Below, piece by piece: positions 27,311-36,122 of a stretch of DNA of 64,000 bases. The DNA comes from a virus: IMG/VR virus record IMGVR_UViG_3300049259_000288, positions 1-64,000 of that record. The stretch is one strand, 5' to 3'. How positions within the stretch are numbered: position 1 is the stretch's first letter; every line of letters begins with the position of its first letter. The notes under the pieces are model-generated. The model searched no databases, had not been told where the DNA came from, and was given only the letters and a program-made list of their open reading frames with translations. The translations under genes were made by a program, and so were the position numbers.

Positions 27311-28039
27311 ATGGCGGTGTCGGTGCTCATCCCCTTCCGCCCCACCGATGTGCACCGCCAGCGCGCGCTCGACTGGGTGCTGGGGCAGTTCGAGCGCCAG
27401 TACCCCCGTTTCCAGGTGATCGTCCAGGAAAGCGAGCGAGGTCCATGGTCCAAGGGTGAGCTCGTCGAGCGGGCGCTGCGCCGCGCCACGGGCGATGTGA
27501 TCGTGGTCGCCGACGGCGACGTCTGGACCGCCGGACTCGAGCGGGCAGTGCAGCTGGTGGCCGACGGGGACTTCCACTGGGCGCTCCCGCAGCTCTGGGT
27601 CTACCGGCTGACCGAGGCGGCCACCGCCCGGGTCTACGGCGGCGCCGGCCTGTCGATCAACGCCGAGACCGTGCGAGTCCACAAGGCTGTGCGCGGCGGC
27701 GGCTGCGTCGTGCTGGACCGACCCACCATCGAGCGCATCCCGATGGATCCCCGCTTCGTGGGCTGGGGAGGAGAAGACATCGCCTGGGGCAAGGCGCTGT
27801 CGGTGCTCGCCGGCGACTGTTGGCGAGCTCGATCGCCGCTGTATCACCTCTGGCACCCGCCGGCGCTCCGGGAAGACGAGATCGCAGGCAGCGCCGAGAA
27901 CGCTGCCCTCCTCAAGCGGTACACGATGGCCAAGGCGCGCTCGAGCTGGCCGGAGAAGATGCAGGAGGTCATCGACGAGGTGCTGGCTGGCCATCCGCCG
28001 ACTGAGCTTGTCCAGCGAGCATCATCGGAACGTCACTGA
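27311..28039 (+). CDS. Glycosyltransferase with GWGGED motif
   Basis: 242 aa. VSVLIPFRPTDVHRQRAL and VVADGDVW (DGD at about 68-70) form the nucleotide-sugar half; GWGGEDIAWG (about 151-160) matches the WGxED motif of the galactosyltransferase C-terminal domain. TACTGT ends six bases before the ATG, so this gene may also start without a leader. It faces away from the other four glycosyltransferase genes. Confidence 0.87.
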   Translation: MAVSVLIPFRPTDVHRQRALDWVLGQFERQYPRFQVIVQESERGPWSKGELVERALRRATGDVIVVADGDVWTAGLERAVQLVADGDFHWALPQLWVYRLTEAATARVYGGAGLSINAETVRVHKAVRGGGCVVLDRPTIERIPMDPRFVGWGGEDIAWGKALSVLAGDCWRARSPLYHLWHPPALREDEIAGSAENAALLKRYTMAKARSSWPEKMQEVIDEVLAGHPPTELVQRASSERH

Positions 28040-28052
28040 GGTCGCCGGAGCC

Positions 28053-28078
28053 TGAATCGAGCGCCTCCGAACGCCGAT
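28053..28078 (+). promoter_or_regulatory. Putative phage-sigma promoter, site C (portal operon)
   Basis: TGAA-N16-GCCGAT. The GTG of the portal gene at 28088 lies seven bases after GCCGATGA, about where transcription would begin. Confidence 0.72.
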
Positions 28079-28087
28079 GAGGTGCAT

Positions 28088-30013
28088 GTGAGCGTCGTCC
28101 ATGTCGAGACCGACGAGTTCGGCGACATCGCAGCAGCGGATGCGACCGGTCTGCACCTGAGCCCGGGCGAGGTCCGTCAGGTGTGGTCGCAGATGATGGC
28201 GAACGACCCGCTGGTCGCCGCGCTGACCACCTGGACTCGCAAGGTCCAGCGGCCCCGGCGCCGGGGCGGCCTGCTCGATCGTGACCGCTACGCCACCCCC
28301 GGCACTACCTTCGACCAGATCCGCACGGCGCGCGACGCCATGGACGACGACGTCGTCGAGGGCATCGCCGACCTCACCGAGGCGCTCGCGTTCAAGAAGG
28401 TCGGCTTCTTCTCCCCCGACGAGGACGAGGAGAGCGCCTGGAACCAGTGGGCTGGCACGGTGAACCTCGACGGACTGCTGCGCCAGGCGTGGCGGACCTA
28501 CTTCACCGACTCGCAGGCGGTCGTTGCGTTGTGGTGGGGCCGCACGCAGTACAAGGTCACCGGCAAGACCCGCAAGGGCAACGAGCGCCGAAAGACCTTC
28601 GACCTCGCGGTGCCGACGGCGATCGACACCATCGACTCGCTCAAGGTCACGCCCGTCGGCGACATGCTCTTCGGCCGGGAGCGGCTGGCCTACATCGCCA
28701 CCATCGGAGAGGCCGAGGCGTTCGACGAGATCCTCGGGCGTCGGAACTCGATCATGAAGCGCACGGGCCGGCTGCCCAGCGGGGCGCCGTTCCCGCGGAT
28801 GCTTCCCGTGCGCTGGGACGACGAGGAGACCCTCGACAACGAGGTCGTCGATCGCCTGCTCGTGGGGCGCTACACGCCCGATGGTGACGAGGCGCGCCTG
28901 CTGATGAGCGAGGGGGTCGACCCCCAAAACCTCTTCCTGATGTCGAACGACTCGGTGTTCCGGCACACCGCGACCAAGGGCGGCCACGAGCGGTTCGCCC
29001 GGGTGCGGATGAAGTCCACCTTCGAGCTCCTCGACATGAAGCACCAGCTGCGCCAGAAGGACCGGGTCTTCCTGCTCGCCGGCATCAACTTCATCCTGGT
29101 GATCAAGCAGGGCTCGGACACGCTGCCAGCGCTGCCCGAGGAGATCAGCCACCTGCGCGCCAACACCCAGGTGCTGGCGCAGATGCCGGTCATCGTCGGG
29201 CCCCACACCCTGACCGTCGACGTGGTGACGCCGGACCAGGAGTCGGTGCTGAACCGCGACAAGTGGGATGTGCTTGATGAGCGCATCGCCGCGCGTCTGC
29301 TGCGGCAGTTCGGGCCACGCGGCGGCGGCGCCGGCGACCAGACCGCCGACCTCGCTCAGCTCGCCGGGCTGTGGCTCGAGTCCGAGCGCCACATGCTGAA
29401 CCGGACGCTCGAGGCCAAGATCTTCGACCTCATCCGCAAGCGGAACGAGCAGCTGACCCAGCGCGCCAAGCTCCGGTACTACCCGAAGCGCATCGCACTG
29501 GCCTTCGACTCGGCCTACGCCTCGTTCCTGCTGGACATGCGCGACAAGAACGAGGTCAGCCGCGACACCGTGCACACCGAGTTCGGCCTCGACCAGGGCG
29601 ACGAGGCGGCGATGCGCGAGCGCGAAGAGCGCGACTTCGACGAGATCTTCAAGACCCTGGCGACGCCCGGCGCCGGCATGGCGACCGGAACGCCGGGGGC
29701 TCCAGCCGGTCTCCCGGGCGGAAATCCCGGCGGCGGGGACGGCGGTGCCGGCGGCGGCCGCGCGGCGCAGAAGCAGGCGGGTCGCAATGGTGGTGGCACC
29801 AGCAACGGCGGCGGTGCGGCGCCGGGCAGCGGCCAGGGTCAGGCGCCGCGCCGGCTGCGCAAGCTGTCGGCGAGCTCGACGCGCACGGCGCTGCTCGCCG
29901 CGGCCAAGGAGCTCGAGATCCCCGGGCGCTCTGGCATGAACCGTGAGCAGCTGGCGACGGCGATCCACGCCGAGCTGGGAATCGACGGTCCCGAGGAGGA
30001 CGACGATGAGTGA
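28088..30013 (+). CDS. Portal protein
   Basis: 641 aa from the GTG at 28088 (a GTG at 28082 is possible). The gene lies in head-gene order before the protease, scaffold and capsid. The core (VTPVGDMLFGRERLAYIA, LLMSEGVDPQNLFLMSNDS, LDMKHQLRQKDRVFLLAG) fits portal proteins of actinophages, which form the dodecameric DNA channel. The last 130 residues are a Gly-rich linker and a small SAP-like helix-extended-helix segment (RTALLAAAKELEIPGRSGMN), which may bind DNA. Confidence 0.8.
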   Translation: MSVVHVETDEFGDIAAADATGLHLSPGEVRQVWSQMMANDPLVAALTTWTRKVQRPRRRGGLLDRDRYATPGTTFDQIRTARDAMDDDVVEGIADLTEALAFKKVGFFSPDEDEESAWNQWAGTVNLDGLLRQAWRTYFTDSQAVVALWWGRTQYKVTGKTRKGNERRKTFDLAVPTAIDTIDSLKVTPVGDMLFGRERLAYIATIGEAEAFDEILGRRNSIMKRTGRLPSGAPFPRMLPVRWDDEETLDNEVVDRLLVGRYTPDGDEARLLMSEGVDPQNLFLMSNDSVFRHTATKGGHERFARVRMKSTFELLDMKHQLRQKDRVFLLAGINFILVIKQGSDTLPALPEEISHLRANTQVLAQMPVIVGPHTLTVDVVTPDQESVLNRDKWDVLDERIAARLLRQFGPRGGGAGDQTADLAQLAGLWLESERHMLNRTLEAKIFDLIRKRNEQLTQRAKLRYYPKRIALAFDSAYASFLLDMRDKNEVSRDTVHTEFGLDQGDEAAMREREERDFDEIFKTLATPGAGMATGTPGAPAGLPGGNPGGGDGGAGGGRAAQKQAGRNGGGTSNGGGAAPGSGQGQAPRRLRKLSASSTRTALLAAAKELEIPGRSGMNREQLATAIHAELGIDGPEEDDDE

Positions 30014-32000
30014 GCTCGAAGCGCCCCTGGTGGTGCAGGCGAACCGCGGGTTCCACGTGCTGTCGCTGGCCGAGGTCATCGACGACACGAAGGAGACGGC
30101 GGCGTCCTGGGCCGGCGAGCACATCCAGCTGCGCCCGGACTTCGGCTGGATCGTGGGCCGCTACGTCGAGGCGGACAAGCCCAACCGCAACGGCCACATC
30201 TTCCCGATGGAGGACCTGCGCGCCTCGCACCAGGGCGTGGTGCACACCTACCTGAACATGCTCCACCGCCAGCACCACGTCGTGGGCACCTTCACCGCGG
30301 CCAAGCTGCTCGAGGGCGTGGAGTCTGCGGTGCCGTTCGCGGCGTCGGAGCAGGCGGCGATGCTCAACCCGCACGTCGAGGCCGTCTCGGCGTTCTGGCG
30401 CTACGCCTTCCCGGACGAGTACCGCGCCACCCAGGCCGCCTTCCGCGATCGCAGCGCGTGGCTGTCGATGGAGGCCGTGCCCCGGCGGATCACCTGCACC
30501 GCCGACAACCTCACCTTCGACTACAAGGGCCCGGCGCACGACAGCTACTGCGAGCACCTCCTCGCCTCGCCGCGTGCGCAGCGTCGGCTGAACCAGCCGC
30601 ACTTCGTCGGCGGCGCCGTCATCATCCCGCCGACGCGCCCGGGTTGGGCCCACGCCGACATCCGCGACGTCGCCGGCGTCATCGAGAAGCACCTGGATGA
30701 GGCGGAGATGGTCTATGAGACGGTGGCCGCCGCCGCGTCGCACCTCGATCCCAAGACCTGGGAAGCGGTGATGGCCAAGGTGCTCGCCCACGCGTTCCCC
30801 CGCGACGCCGTGGCCACGGCGCGCCAGTTCTCCACCGGTGAGCGCGAGAAGCTCGCGAAGAGCGGCGAGGCCATGTCCGACGGCTCCTTCCCGATCAAGA
30901 ACGCCGAGGACCTCAAGAACGCGATCAGCGCCTACGGCCGCGCCAAGAACCGCGCAGCTGCCAAGCGCCACATCATGAAGCGCGCCCGCTCGCTGGGCCT
31001 CGAGAACCTGATCCCCGAGGAGTGGAAGGGCCGGGAGACAGCGGCGACGTCGATGCCGGCGAACGTCCGGGCAGCGTATGACGCCCACCTCGCCGAGGGC
31101 GGCTGGGAGCCCGACCCGCAGGTGAACTACCAGGCGCACCCCTACAAGGGCGGCGTGCTGCACATGGTCGCCGACGGCTGGGGCGAGTGGTTCTTCGCCG
31201 AGGTGCAGGGCCAGGTGGCCTTCGTGGCCCAGAAGATGGCTGACGTCCGCGCCTTCCACGTCGCCGAGGGCATCAACATCGGCAAGCCCCTCGTGAAGCA
31301 GATGGGCTGGGGCGACAAGGCGTGGATCGCCGAGCTCATCACCCAGCTCGAGAAGGCCCAGCCTGACGTGAAGCCCAAGCCAGCGGCTGCTGCGCTTGAG
31401 GACATCTCCGGGCTCATCCTCGAAGCGGCGGCCACCAAGAAGGGCGCCATCGTGGCTCTCGTGCCGCCGCCGGCGATCGCCGAGGACATGGCGAAGCTCG
31501 GCAAGGAGCTCCCCGAGGAGATGCACGTCACCCTCGTTTTCCTGGGCGAGATCGCTGATGGCGGCGGCACGGTGGCCCTCGACGACAAGGACCCGGCGTC
31601 GACCGGTCAGCCGGTGAGCAAGGAGCGCGTGCTCGGCGCCGTCGCTGCCTTCTGCGCCGGCGCGCCGGCGCTGCCCAAGGCCGCCGTGTCGGGACTCGGC
31701 GCCTTCGCGCTCGGCGACGACCGAGCCGTGATCTACGCCTCTCTCGACGTCCCCGGCCTGCCCGAGACCCGTGAGCGCCTGGTGGCGTCGCTCAAGGCCG
31801 CCGGCGTGCCGGTGAGCACGCTGCACGGGTTCAGCCCGCACATGAGCCTCGAGTACACGACCGCGGCCGACGCCGCGCCGCGCGTCGACGCCTTCGACGG
31901 CGACCTGCCGGAGTGGGTCGTCGATCACCTCGAGGTGTGGTGGGACGGCGAGCACATCAGCTATGAGCTGGCCGGCGGCAAGGTGGCGTTGCCGGCGTGA
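30006..32000 (+). CDS. Capsid maturation protease fused to a 2H phosphoesterase domain
   Basis: 664 aa; ATG overlaps the portal stop. The N-terminal 250 residues look like a prohead protease, with candidate catalytic His near 87 (NMLHRQHHVVG) and Ser near 154 (AWLSMEAVP). Residues about 293-345 (FPIKNAEDLKNAISAYGRAK) are a segment often attached to phage head proteins. The C-terminal 180 residues have the two signature motifs of 2H phosphoesterases: HVTLVFLG (about 505-512) and HMSLEY (about 611-616). Fusions of this kind occur in other actinophages. The 2H domain could cleave cyclic or 2'-5'-linked nucleotides; its substrate is unknown. Confidence 0.8.
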   Translation: MSELEAPLVVQANRGFHVLSLAEVIDDTKETAASWAGEHIQLRPDFGWIVGRYVEADKPNRNGHIFPMEDLRASHQGVVHTYLNMLHRQHHVVGTFTAAKLLEGVESAVPFAASEQAAMLNPHVEAVSAFWRYAFPDEYRATQAAFRDRSAWLSMEAVPRRITCTADNLTFDYKGPAHDSYCEHLLASPRAQRRLNQPHFVGGAVIIPPTRPGWAHADIRDVAGVIEKHLDEAEMVYETVAAAASHLDPKTWEAVMAKVLAHAFPRDAVATARQFSTGEREKLAKSGEAMSDGSFPIKNAEDLKNAISAYGRAKNRAAAKRHIMKRARSLGLENLIPEEWKGRETAATSMPANVRAAYDAHLAEGGWEPDPQVNYQAHPYKGGVLHMVADGWGEWFFAEVQGQVAFVAQKMADVRAFHVAEGINIGKPLVKQMGWGDKAWIAELITQLEKAQPDVKPKPAAAALEDISGLILEAAATKKGAIVALVPPPAIAEDMAKLGKELPEEMHVTLVFLGEIADGGGTVALDDKDPASTGQPVSKERVLGAVAAFCAGAPALPKAAVSGLGAFALGDDRAVIYASLDVPGLPETRERLVASLKAAGVPVSTLHGFSPHMSLEYTTAADAAPRVDAFDGDLPEWVVDHLEVWWDGEHISYELAGGKVALPA

Positions 32001-32125
32001 TCCGGTGCCTCTTGCAGGCCCTTGGGCGGGCGTGCGCTGCCTTCGCGCAGGCCGGTTCTGCTGGCCCGAATCGCTCGGAACGACGGGGTGAACGACCCGA
32101 GGAGAACCGGCTCCGACGCCGTTTC

Positions 32126-32151
32126 TGAATCTTCGGAGGGTCGCCGCCGAT
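32126..32151 (+). promoter_or_regulatory. Putative phage-sigma promoter, site D (scaffold-capsid operon)
   Basis: TGAA-N16-GCCGAT. A GTG follows seven bases after GCCGATCC at 32161. The 160 bases between the protease stop and this start are otherwise non-coding. The spacer begins TCTTCGG, the same as at site E. Confidence 0.75.
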
Positions 32152-32160
32152 CCATCGAAC

Positions 32161-32862
32161 GTGGAGGGCGCAGTGGTCACCGACGAGCTTCGTGCGATCC
32201 ACGATCTGCTCGTCGAAGCCAAGGCGCCTGAGAGCGAGCACGGTCCTGCGAACTGCGGGGTGTGCGCCGAGCGTGCCGGTCTGACGCCGGTTCATCAGGA
32301 GGGACACGTGAGCACCTACACCAAGGAGCAGCTCGACGCAGCCGTCGCCGAGGCGACGGGTCCGCTGCAGGCGCAGCTGGCCGAGCTCGAGAAGGCACAG
32401 ACCGCCGAGCAGATCGCGGCCCAGATCGCCGAGGCGGTCACGCCGCTGAACGACAAGATCGCTGAGCTCGAGGCTGCGAGCGACACGCTCACCGCCGAGC
32501 TCAACACGGTGAAGGCCGAGCGCGACGAGCTCGTGCAGGCCAACACCGACCGCGAGGCCGCAGCCGCCGCCGAGGCCGAGAAGGCCGCCCGGCGCGACGA
32601 GCGGGTCTCCAAGGTGCTCGAGGTGGCGTCGTTCACCGAGGAGCAGGTGGCCGAGCGCGCCGACCGGTGGGCCGACATGGACGACACGTCCTTCGACACG
32701 CTCATCGAGGATCTCAAGGCCCAGGCCACCCCGCCCGGGCCCGGCGAGGTCGTGCCGAGGCCGGTCCTCAAGGCCCACGAGTCCGCCAAGGCCACCGGTG
32801 GTCTGTCCAGCGCCATGACCACGGCGCTCGGCTTCCGCCGCCAGGGCATCAAGACCGTCTGA
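32161..32862 (+). CDS. Scaffolding protein (probable)
   Basis: 233 aa. The GTG at 32161 is chosen because it lies at the expected transcription start of promoter D; a second GTG at 32173 follows GTGGAGGG and is an alternative. The middle (about residues 55-150) is a long Ala/Glu-rich coiled coil, and the C-terminus (LGFRRQGIKTV) is basic, as in scaffolding proteins that bind capsid subunits. Position between protease and capsid supports this. Confidence 0.75.
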   Translation: MEGAVVTDELRAIHDLLVEAKAPESEHGPANCGVCAERAGLTPVHQEGHVSTYTKEQLDAAVAEATGPLQAQLAELEKAQTAEQIAAQIAEAVTPLNDKIAELEAASDTLTAELNTVKAERDELVQANTDREAAAAAEAEKAARRDERVSKVLEVASFTEEQVAERADRWADMDDTSFDTLIEDLKAQATPPGPGEVVPRPVLKAHESAKATGGLSSAMTTALGFRRQGIKTV

Positions 32863-32878
32863 GGTTCGAGGAGGACCG

Positions 32879-33451
32879 ATGAGCAACTACGGCCGCTACT
32901 TCGAGTTCCGCAACAGCCCCCGTCCGGAGAACCGGTACGGGCGTGCGCTGTCGCCGAACGCCGTCATCCCGATCGGTGCGCCGGTCGTGGCTGGCACTGC
33001 CGCCCCCAACGCCGACGGTCGCAGCGTGTACGCGCTCAAGACCGGCGGCCAGACGGGTCGGCCCCTGCCGGTCAAGAACGGGCTGGCGATCTTCGAGCAC
33101 TCGTACAACGCGTACGCGGGCTTCGACACCGAGCTCACCGTGCCGTCGGACTTCTCCGACATCCCGGCGAACTCGCCGATCCAGGTGTGCCACGGCACGA
33201 ACATCAAGGTGGTGTTCCGCAACATCACGGCGGACACGGTCTTCCTGGGCCAGCGGACCTACGACGACGCCAGGGTGATGATCGCCCCCGGCAACCTCGG
33301 CACCCTCGGTGTCGGCGACTTCATCGTGCCCGGCACGGGCGACGGCACCTCGGGCTACTGGGCCGAGGGCGGCGACGCCGACACGGCCTGGTTCCAGATC
33401 ACCTCGGTCGACACCGCTCGCGGTGAGGTCGAGGCCCAGATGTTGTTCTGA
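32879..33451 (+). CDS. Probable head decoration or capsid-stabilising protein
   Basis: 190 aa; ATG after GAGGAGGACCG. Beta-rich with many Gly/Pro/Asn turns (VIPIGAPVVAGTAAPNADGR, NITADTVFLGQRTYDD). Location directly before the capsid gene is typical for decoration proteins. No specific family recognised. Confidence 0.65.
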   Translation: MSNYGRYFEFRNSPRPENRYGRALSPNAVIPIGAPVVAGTAAPNADGRSVYALKTGGQTGRPLPVKNGLAIFEHSYNAYAGFDTELTVPSDFSDIPANSPIQVCHGTNIKVVFRNITADTVFLGQRTYDDARVMIAPGNLGTLGVGDFIVPGTGDGTSGYWAEGGDADTAWFQITSVDTARGEVEAQMLF

Positions 33452-33471
33452 CGGTCTGAGGAGGACCTGAC

Positions 33472-34407
33472 ATGACCACGGTGACCAAGGTCGACCCCTG
33501 GACCAACAACGAGGAGCGAGCCAAGGCTCGCGCCATCGTCGAGGCCGCCAACCAGGAGGCGCGCGACCGGTGGGAAGATGACGACTTCCACCGGGAGTTC
33601 GCGGCGGTGATGACCACCAACATCTTCGAGGGCTTCCGGCACGAGAACGTGCTCTCGCTGATGACCCAGGTGGAGACGGTCGGGCTCAACGACCGCATCA
33701 CCATCCGCGAGGTGCGCGGCCTCCGGGTGTTCTGGGTCTCGCTGGGTGGCTACATCGAGCAGAGCACCCTGCGTGCTCGCGTGATGGAGCTCACCAAGGA
33801 CCAGGTGGGCTTCCACCTGTCCGAGAACGAGGACAAGATGACGGCGAACTTCGTCGAGTCCTCGGGCGAGATCGAGGACCTGGCCATCCAGACGATGGAT
33901 GCCGCCATGCAGGTCCGCCTGATCTCGATGTTCCAGGTGGCGATCCCCGACACCTCGCCGTACTACATCGAGGGCGCGGGGCTGTCGCTGGCGGCGCTCG
34001 ACACCGCCCTCACCGAGGTCGAGGACGAGACCGAGCTCGACCTGCCGGCCATCATCGGTCGTGCGCCGATGGTCAACCAGATCTTCAACGATCTGCTGGC
34101 CAGCAACAACTTCACGCCGGAGACCAACGAGCAGCTGCTCCGCACCGGCGTCATCGGCATCTACAAGGGTGCCCGCGTCATCCGGCTCCGCAACTTCAAG
34201 AACGACATCGGGACGCCCTACTTCCCGAACAACGAGCTCTACGTCGTCGGACGTGACGCCTCGAAGTTCGGCTTCTGGGGCGGCCTGACCACGAAGGAGT
34301 GGGTGGAGCAGGGCGGCTGGTACTGGCACCTCATGGGTCGCCGGCTGGCCGGTGGGGCGCTCTACCGCCCCGAGCGGGTGCGCCGCATCGTCGACACCTC
34401 GCTCTGA
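33472..34407 (+). CDS. Major capsid protein
   Basis: 311 aa; ATG after GAGGAGGACCTGAC. Follows protease, scaffold and decoration genes and precedes connectors; a strong hairpin follows it. The sequence has an acidic helical N-terminus and the segment FWVSLGGYIEQST / DQVGFHLSENED, part of which recurs in the paralogue at 21527. I assign it by position and composition; the HK97 fold cannot be confirmed by eye. Confidence 0.8.
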   Translation: MTTVTKVDPWTNNEERAKARAIVEAANQEARDRWEDDDFHREFAAVMTTNIFEGFRHENVLSLMTQVETVGLNDRITIREVRGLRVFWVSLGGYIEQSTLRARVMELTKDQVGFHLSENEDKMTANFVESSGEIEDLAIQTMDAAMQVRLISMFQVAIPDTSPYYIEGAGLSLAALDTALTEVEDETELDLPAIIGRAPMVNQIFNDLLASNNFTPETNEQLLRTGVIGIYKGARVIRLRNFKNDIGTPYFPNNELYVVGRDASKFGFWGGLTTKEWVEQGGWYWHLMGRRLAGGALYRPERVRRIVDTSL

Positions 34408-34424
34408 TCCGAGACGCGATGACC

Positions 34425-34448
34425 GCCGGCCCCTTCACCGGGGCCGGC
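34425..34448 (+). terminator. Hairpin after the major capsid gene
   Basis: GCCGGCCCC-TTCACC-GGGGCCGGC, a nine-pair stem 17 bases after the capsid stop. Likely lowers expression of downstream genes relative to capsid or protects the mRNA end. Confidence 0.7.
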
Positions 34449-34539
34449 TGTCGCGTCCGGGACCATCACGTGCATCTTGGCCATGCTGCGGTAGAACTCG
34501 TCGCTGCGCACGTGCTCAGCGTGCAGACGGAGGACACCT

Positions 34540-35124
34540 ATGGCGACAGAAGTCGACCCCGCAGACCCGTTCGCCGGTCTCGAGGCATGGCAGTACACGG
34601 CGCGCGGCAAGCTCTACCTGCGGAGGTACACCGGCAAGCACGGCGAGGTCTCCTACGAGCCCATCCAGGGCGGGCAGACCTTCCACCTGACGCCGGCGGA
34701 GCGCCACCTCAACAGCGACAAGGTGAAGGACCCGGCCCGGGACCCCTTCCGCAACGGCACCTGCGTGCCGGTGCGCCTGACCGAGGAGACGCCGTCGCGC
34801 GACCGCGAGGCGATCGAGTCGAACCCGACGCTGCTGACCGACGATCAGATCATCGCTCTGTTCTCGAACCGCAAGGGCTCGGCCGAGACGCTCGTCGACA
34901 CGCTGGCCAAGATCGACAACCCGGTGGTGCTCGAGCGCATCCTCAACCTGGCCAACGATGCCGACCTGCCGGGCAGCCGGATCTCGGCCATCAAGTCCAG
35001 GCTCGAGGACGTCAACCCCGGCGTCGCCGGCGAGCGCACGCTCATCGCGGCGGCGAACGAGGTGGACTCGGCCGACATCTACGGCGACACCATGACCGGG
35101 CCGAGGACGGTCACGGCCGACTGA
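34540..35124 (+). CDS. Structural-region protein, 194 aa
   Basis: ATG after GGAGGACACCT. Begins MATEVDPADPFAGLEAWQ; mid part VPVRLTEETPSRDREAIESN and a helical C-terminus ending DSADIYGDTMTGPRT. A head-tail connector or capsid-associated role is inferred from position only. Confidence 0.68.
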   Translation: MATEVDPADPFAGLEAWQYTARGKLYLRRYTGKHGEVSYEPIQGGQTFHLTPAERHLNSDKVKDPARDPFRNGTCVPVRLTEETPSRDREAIESNPTLLTDDQIIALFSNRKGSAETLVDTLAKIDNPVVLERILNLANDADLPGSRISAIKSRLEDVNPGVAGERTLIAAANEVDSADIYGDTMTGPRTVTAD

Positions 35125-35133
35125 GCCTGCCGG

Positions 35134-35152
35134 TCGTCCCGGCTGGCGGGAC
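35134..35152 (+). other. Short hairpin before the connector gene
   Basis: CGTCCCG-GCTGG-CGGGACG, a seven-pair stem in the 40-base gap before 35165, overlapping the region just upstream of the GAGGAGG ribosome site. It could modulate translation of the next gene. Confidence 0.55.
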
Positions 35153-35164
35153 GAGGAGGATCCC

Positions 35165-35671
35165 GTGGGAGTAGCACTCGCCAACCTGGTGCCGACGCTG
35201 CGGCGGACGGTGAACCCACCCGGACAGGACTTCTATCCGGGGACCGGCCAGGCCGAGTGGCGGGGCCGTCTCGCTGACGCGTTCTGGAAGGCGCGGCTCA
35301 ACGACTTCTTCTCGGGCTACGCCATCAACGAGGACGGCTCCGAGGTCGTGCCGATCGACTCCACCGCCGAGGACCTCGGTCGCGAGCAGCAGGAGCTGAT
35401 CGTGCAGTTCGCCGCGCTCACCGCCATCCGCAACAAGATCCTGTCGCTGCCGACGACCTCGCGGGCCAAGGCGGGGCCGGTCGAGACCGAGACCCAGCGG
35501 TCCGCCGCGGTGCTCGTCCAGATGCTCAAGGACATCACCGCGGAGATGGCCGAGACCCGCCACATCGTGCTCGCCGGCAACGCGCCGCGCGCCGCCACGT
35601 TCTTCGACAGCATGGTGCTCGCCGCCAACCGGCTGGCTGCGAGCTACGACGTCTACGGGTTCGTGACCTGA
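35165..35671 (+). CDS. Head-tail connector protein (probable), 168 aa
   Basis: GTG start after GAGGAGG. Helical (LADAFWKARLNDFFSGYAI, AVLVQMLKDITAEMAETRHI) with LAANRLAASYDVYGFVT at the end. Place and size fit an adaptor of the gp6/gp15 type; no sequence motif proves it. Confidence 0.65.
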   Translation: MGVALANLVPTLRRTVNPPGQDFYPGTGQAEWRGRLADAFWKARLNDFFSGYAINEDGSEVVPIDSTAEDLGREQQELIVQFAALTAIRNKILSLPTTSRAKAGPVETETQRSAAVLVQMLKDITAEMAETRHIVLAGNAPRAATFFDSMVLAANRLAASYDVYGFVT

Positions 35672-35672
35672 C

Positions 35673-36122
35673 GTGGCCGAGCCCGACCCGACCGGCAACT
35701 TCAACGCCGCGGAGACGCGCGCCCAGCTGCAGGCGGCGATGCAGCTGGGCCTGCCGAACGACGAGGACCAGCGCCCGACGTTCTACTTCCCGACCGACGA
35801 CTCCTTCGTCGAGGCGTCGATGTCGGGCGCGCCGTGGGACTGGGAGGCCACGCCCCTCGAGAACAACCCCGACCGCGAGCCCGTGCAGGTTCCGTGCGCC
35901 GTGGAGGTCAGCGGCATCGAGATCGACCTGAGCACGGTCGGGCAGTTCAATCCCCAGCGCGCGCGGCTCACGATCCTCGACGAGGACTTCGAGCTCGTGC
36001 GCGGCTTCCACGAGGTGACGATGAGCGGTGCCATCTACCGCTACTCGAAGCTCGTGCAGATCATCGGGCTCTACGACATGGACACCTATATCGTGGAAGT
36101 CCTCGCCCGGGATCGCCCCTGA
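35673..36122 (+). CDS. Head-tail connector protein (probable), 149 aa
   Basis: GTG start directly after the upstream stop. Beta-rich, e.g. VQVPCAVEVSGIEIDLSTVG, ARLTILDEDFELVRGFHE and VTMSGAIYRYSKLVQIIGLY. Such barrel-like proteins often serve as stoppers between head and tail. Inference from position. Confidence 0.68.
   Translation: MAEPDPTGNFNAAETRAQLQAAMQLGLPNDEDQRPTFYFPTDDSFVEASMSGAPWDWEATPLENNPDREPVQVPCAVEVSGIEIDLSTVGQFNPQRARLTILDEDFELVRGFHEVTMSGAIYRYSKLVQIIGLYDMDTYIVEVLARDRP

Noticed and set aside
28022-30124. 700-codon open frame on the minus strand
   Set aside because: Antisense to the portal gene; composition is Arg/Leu/Val-rich shadow sequence without motifs.
29649-32222. 857-codon open frame on the minus strand
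   Set aside because: Antisense to the protease/2H gene and across the portal end; no start context or motifs.
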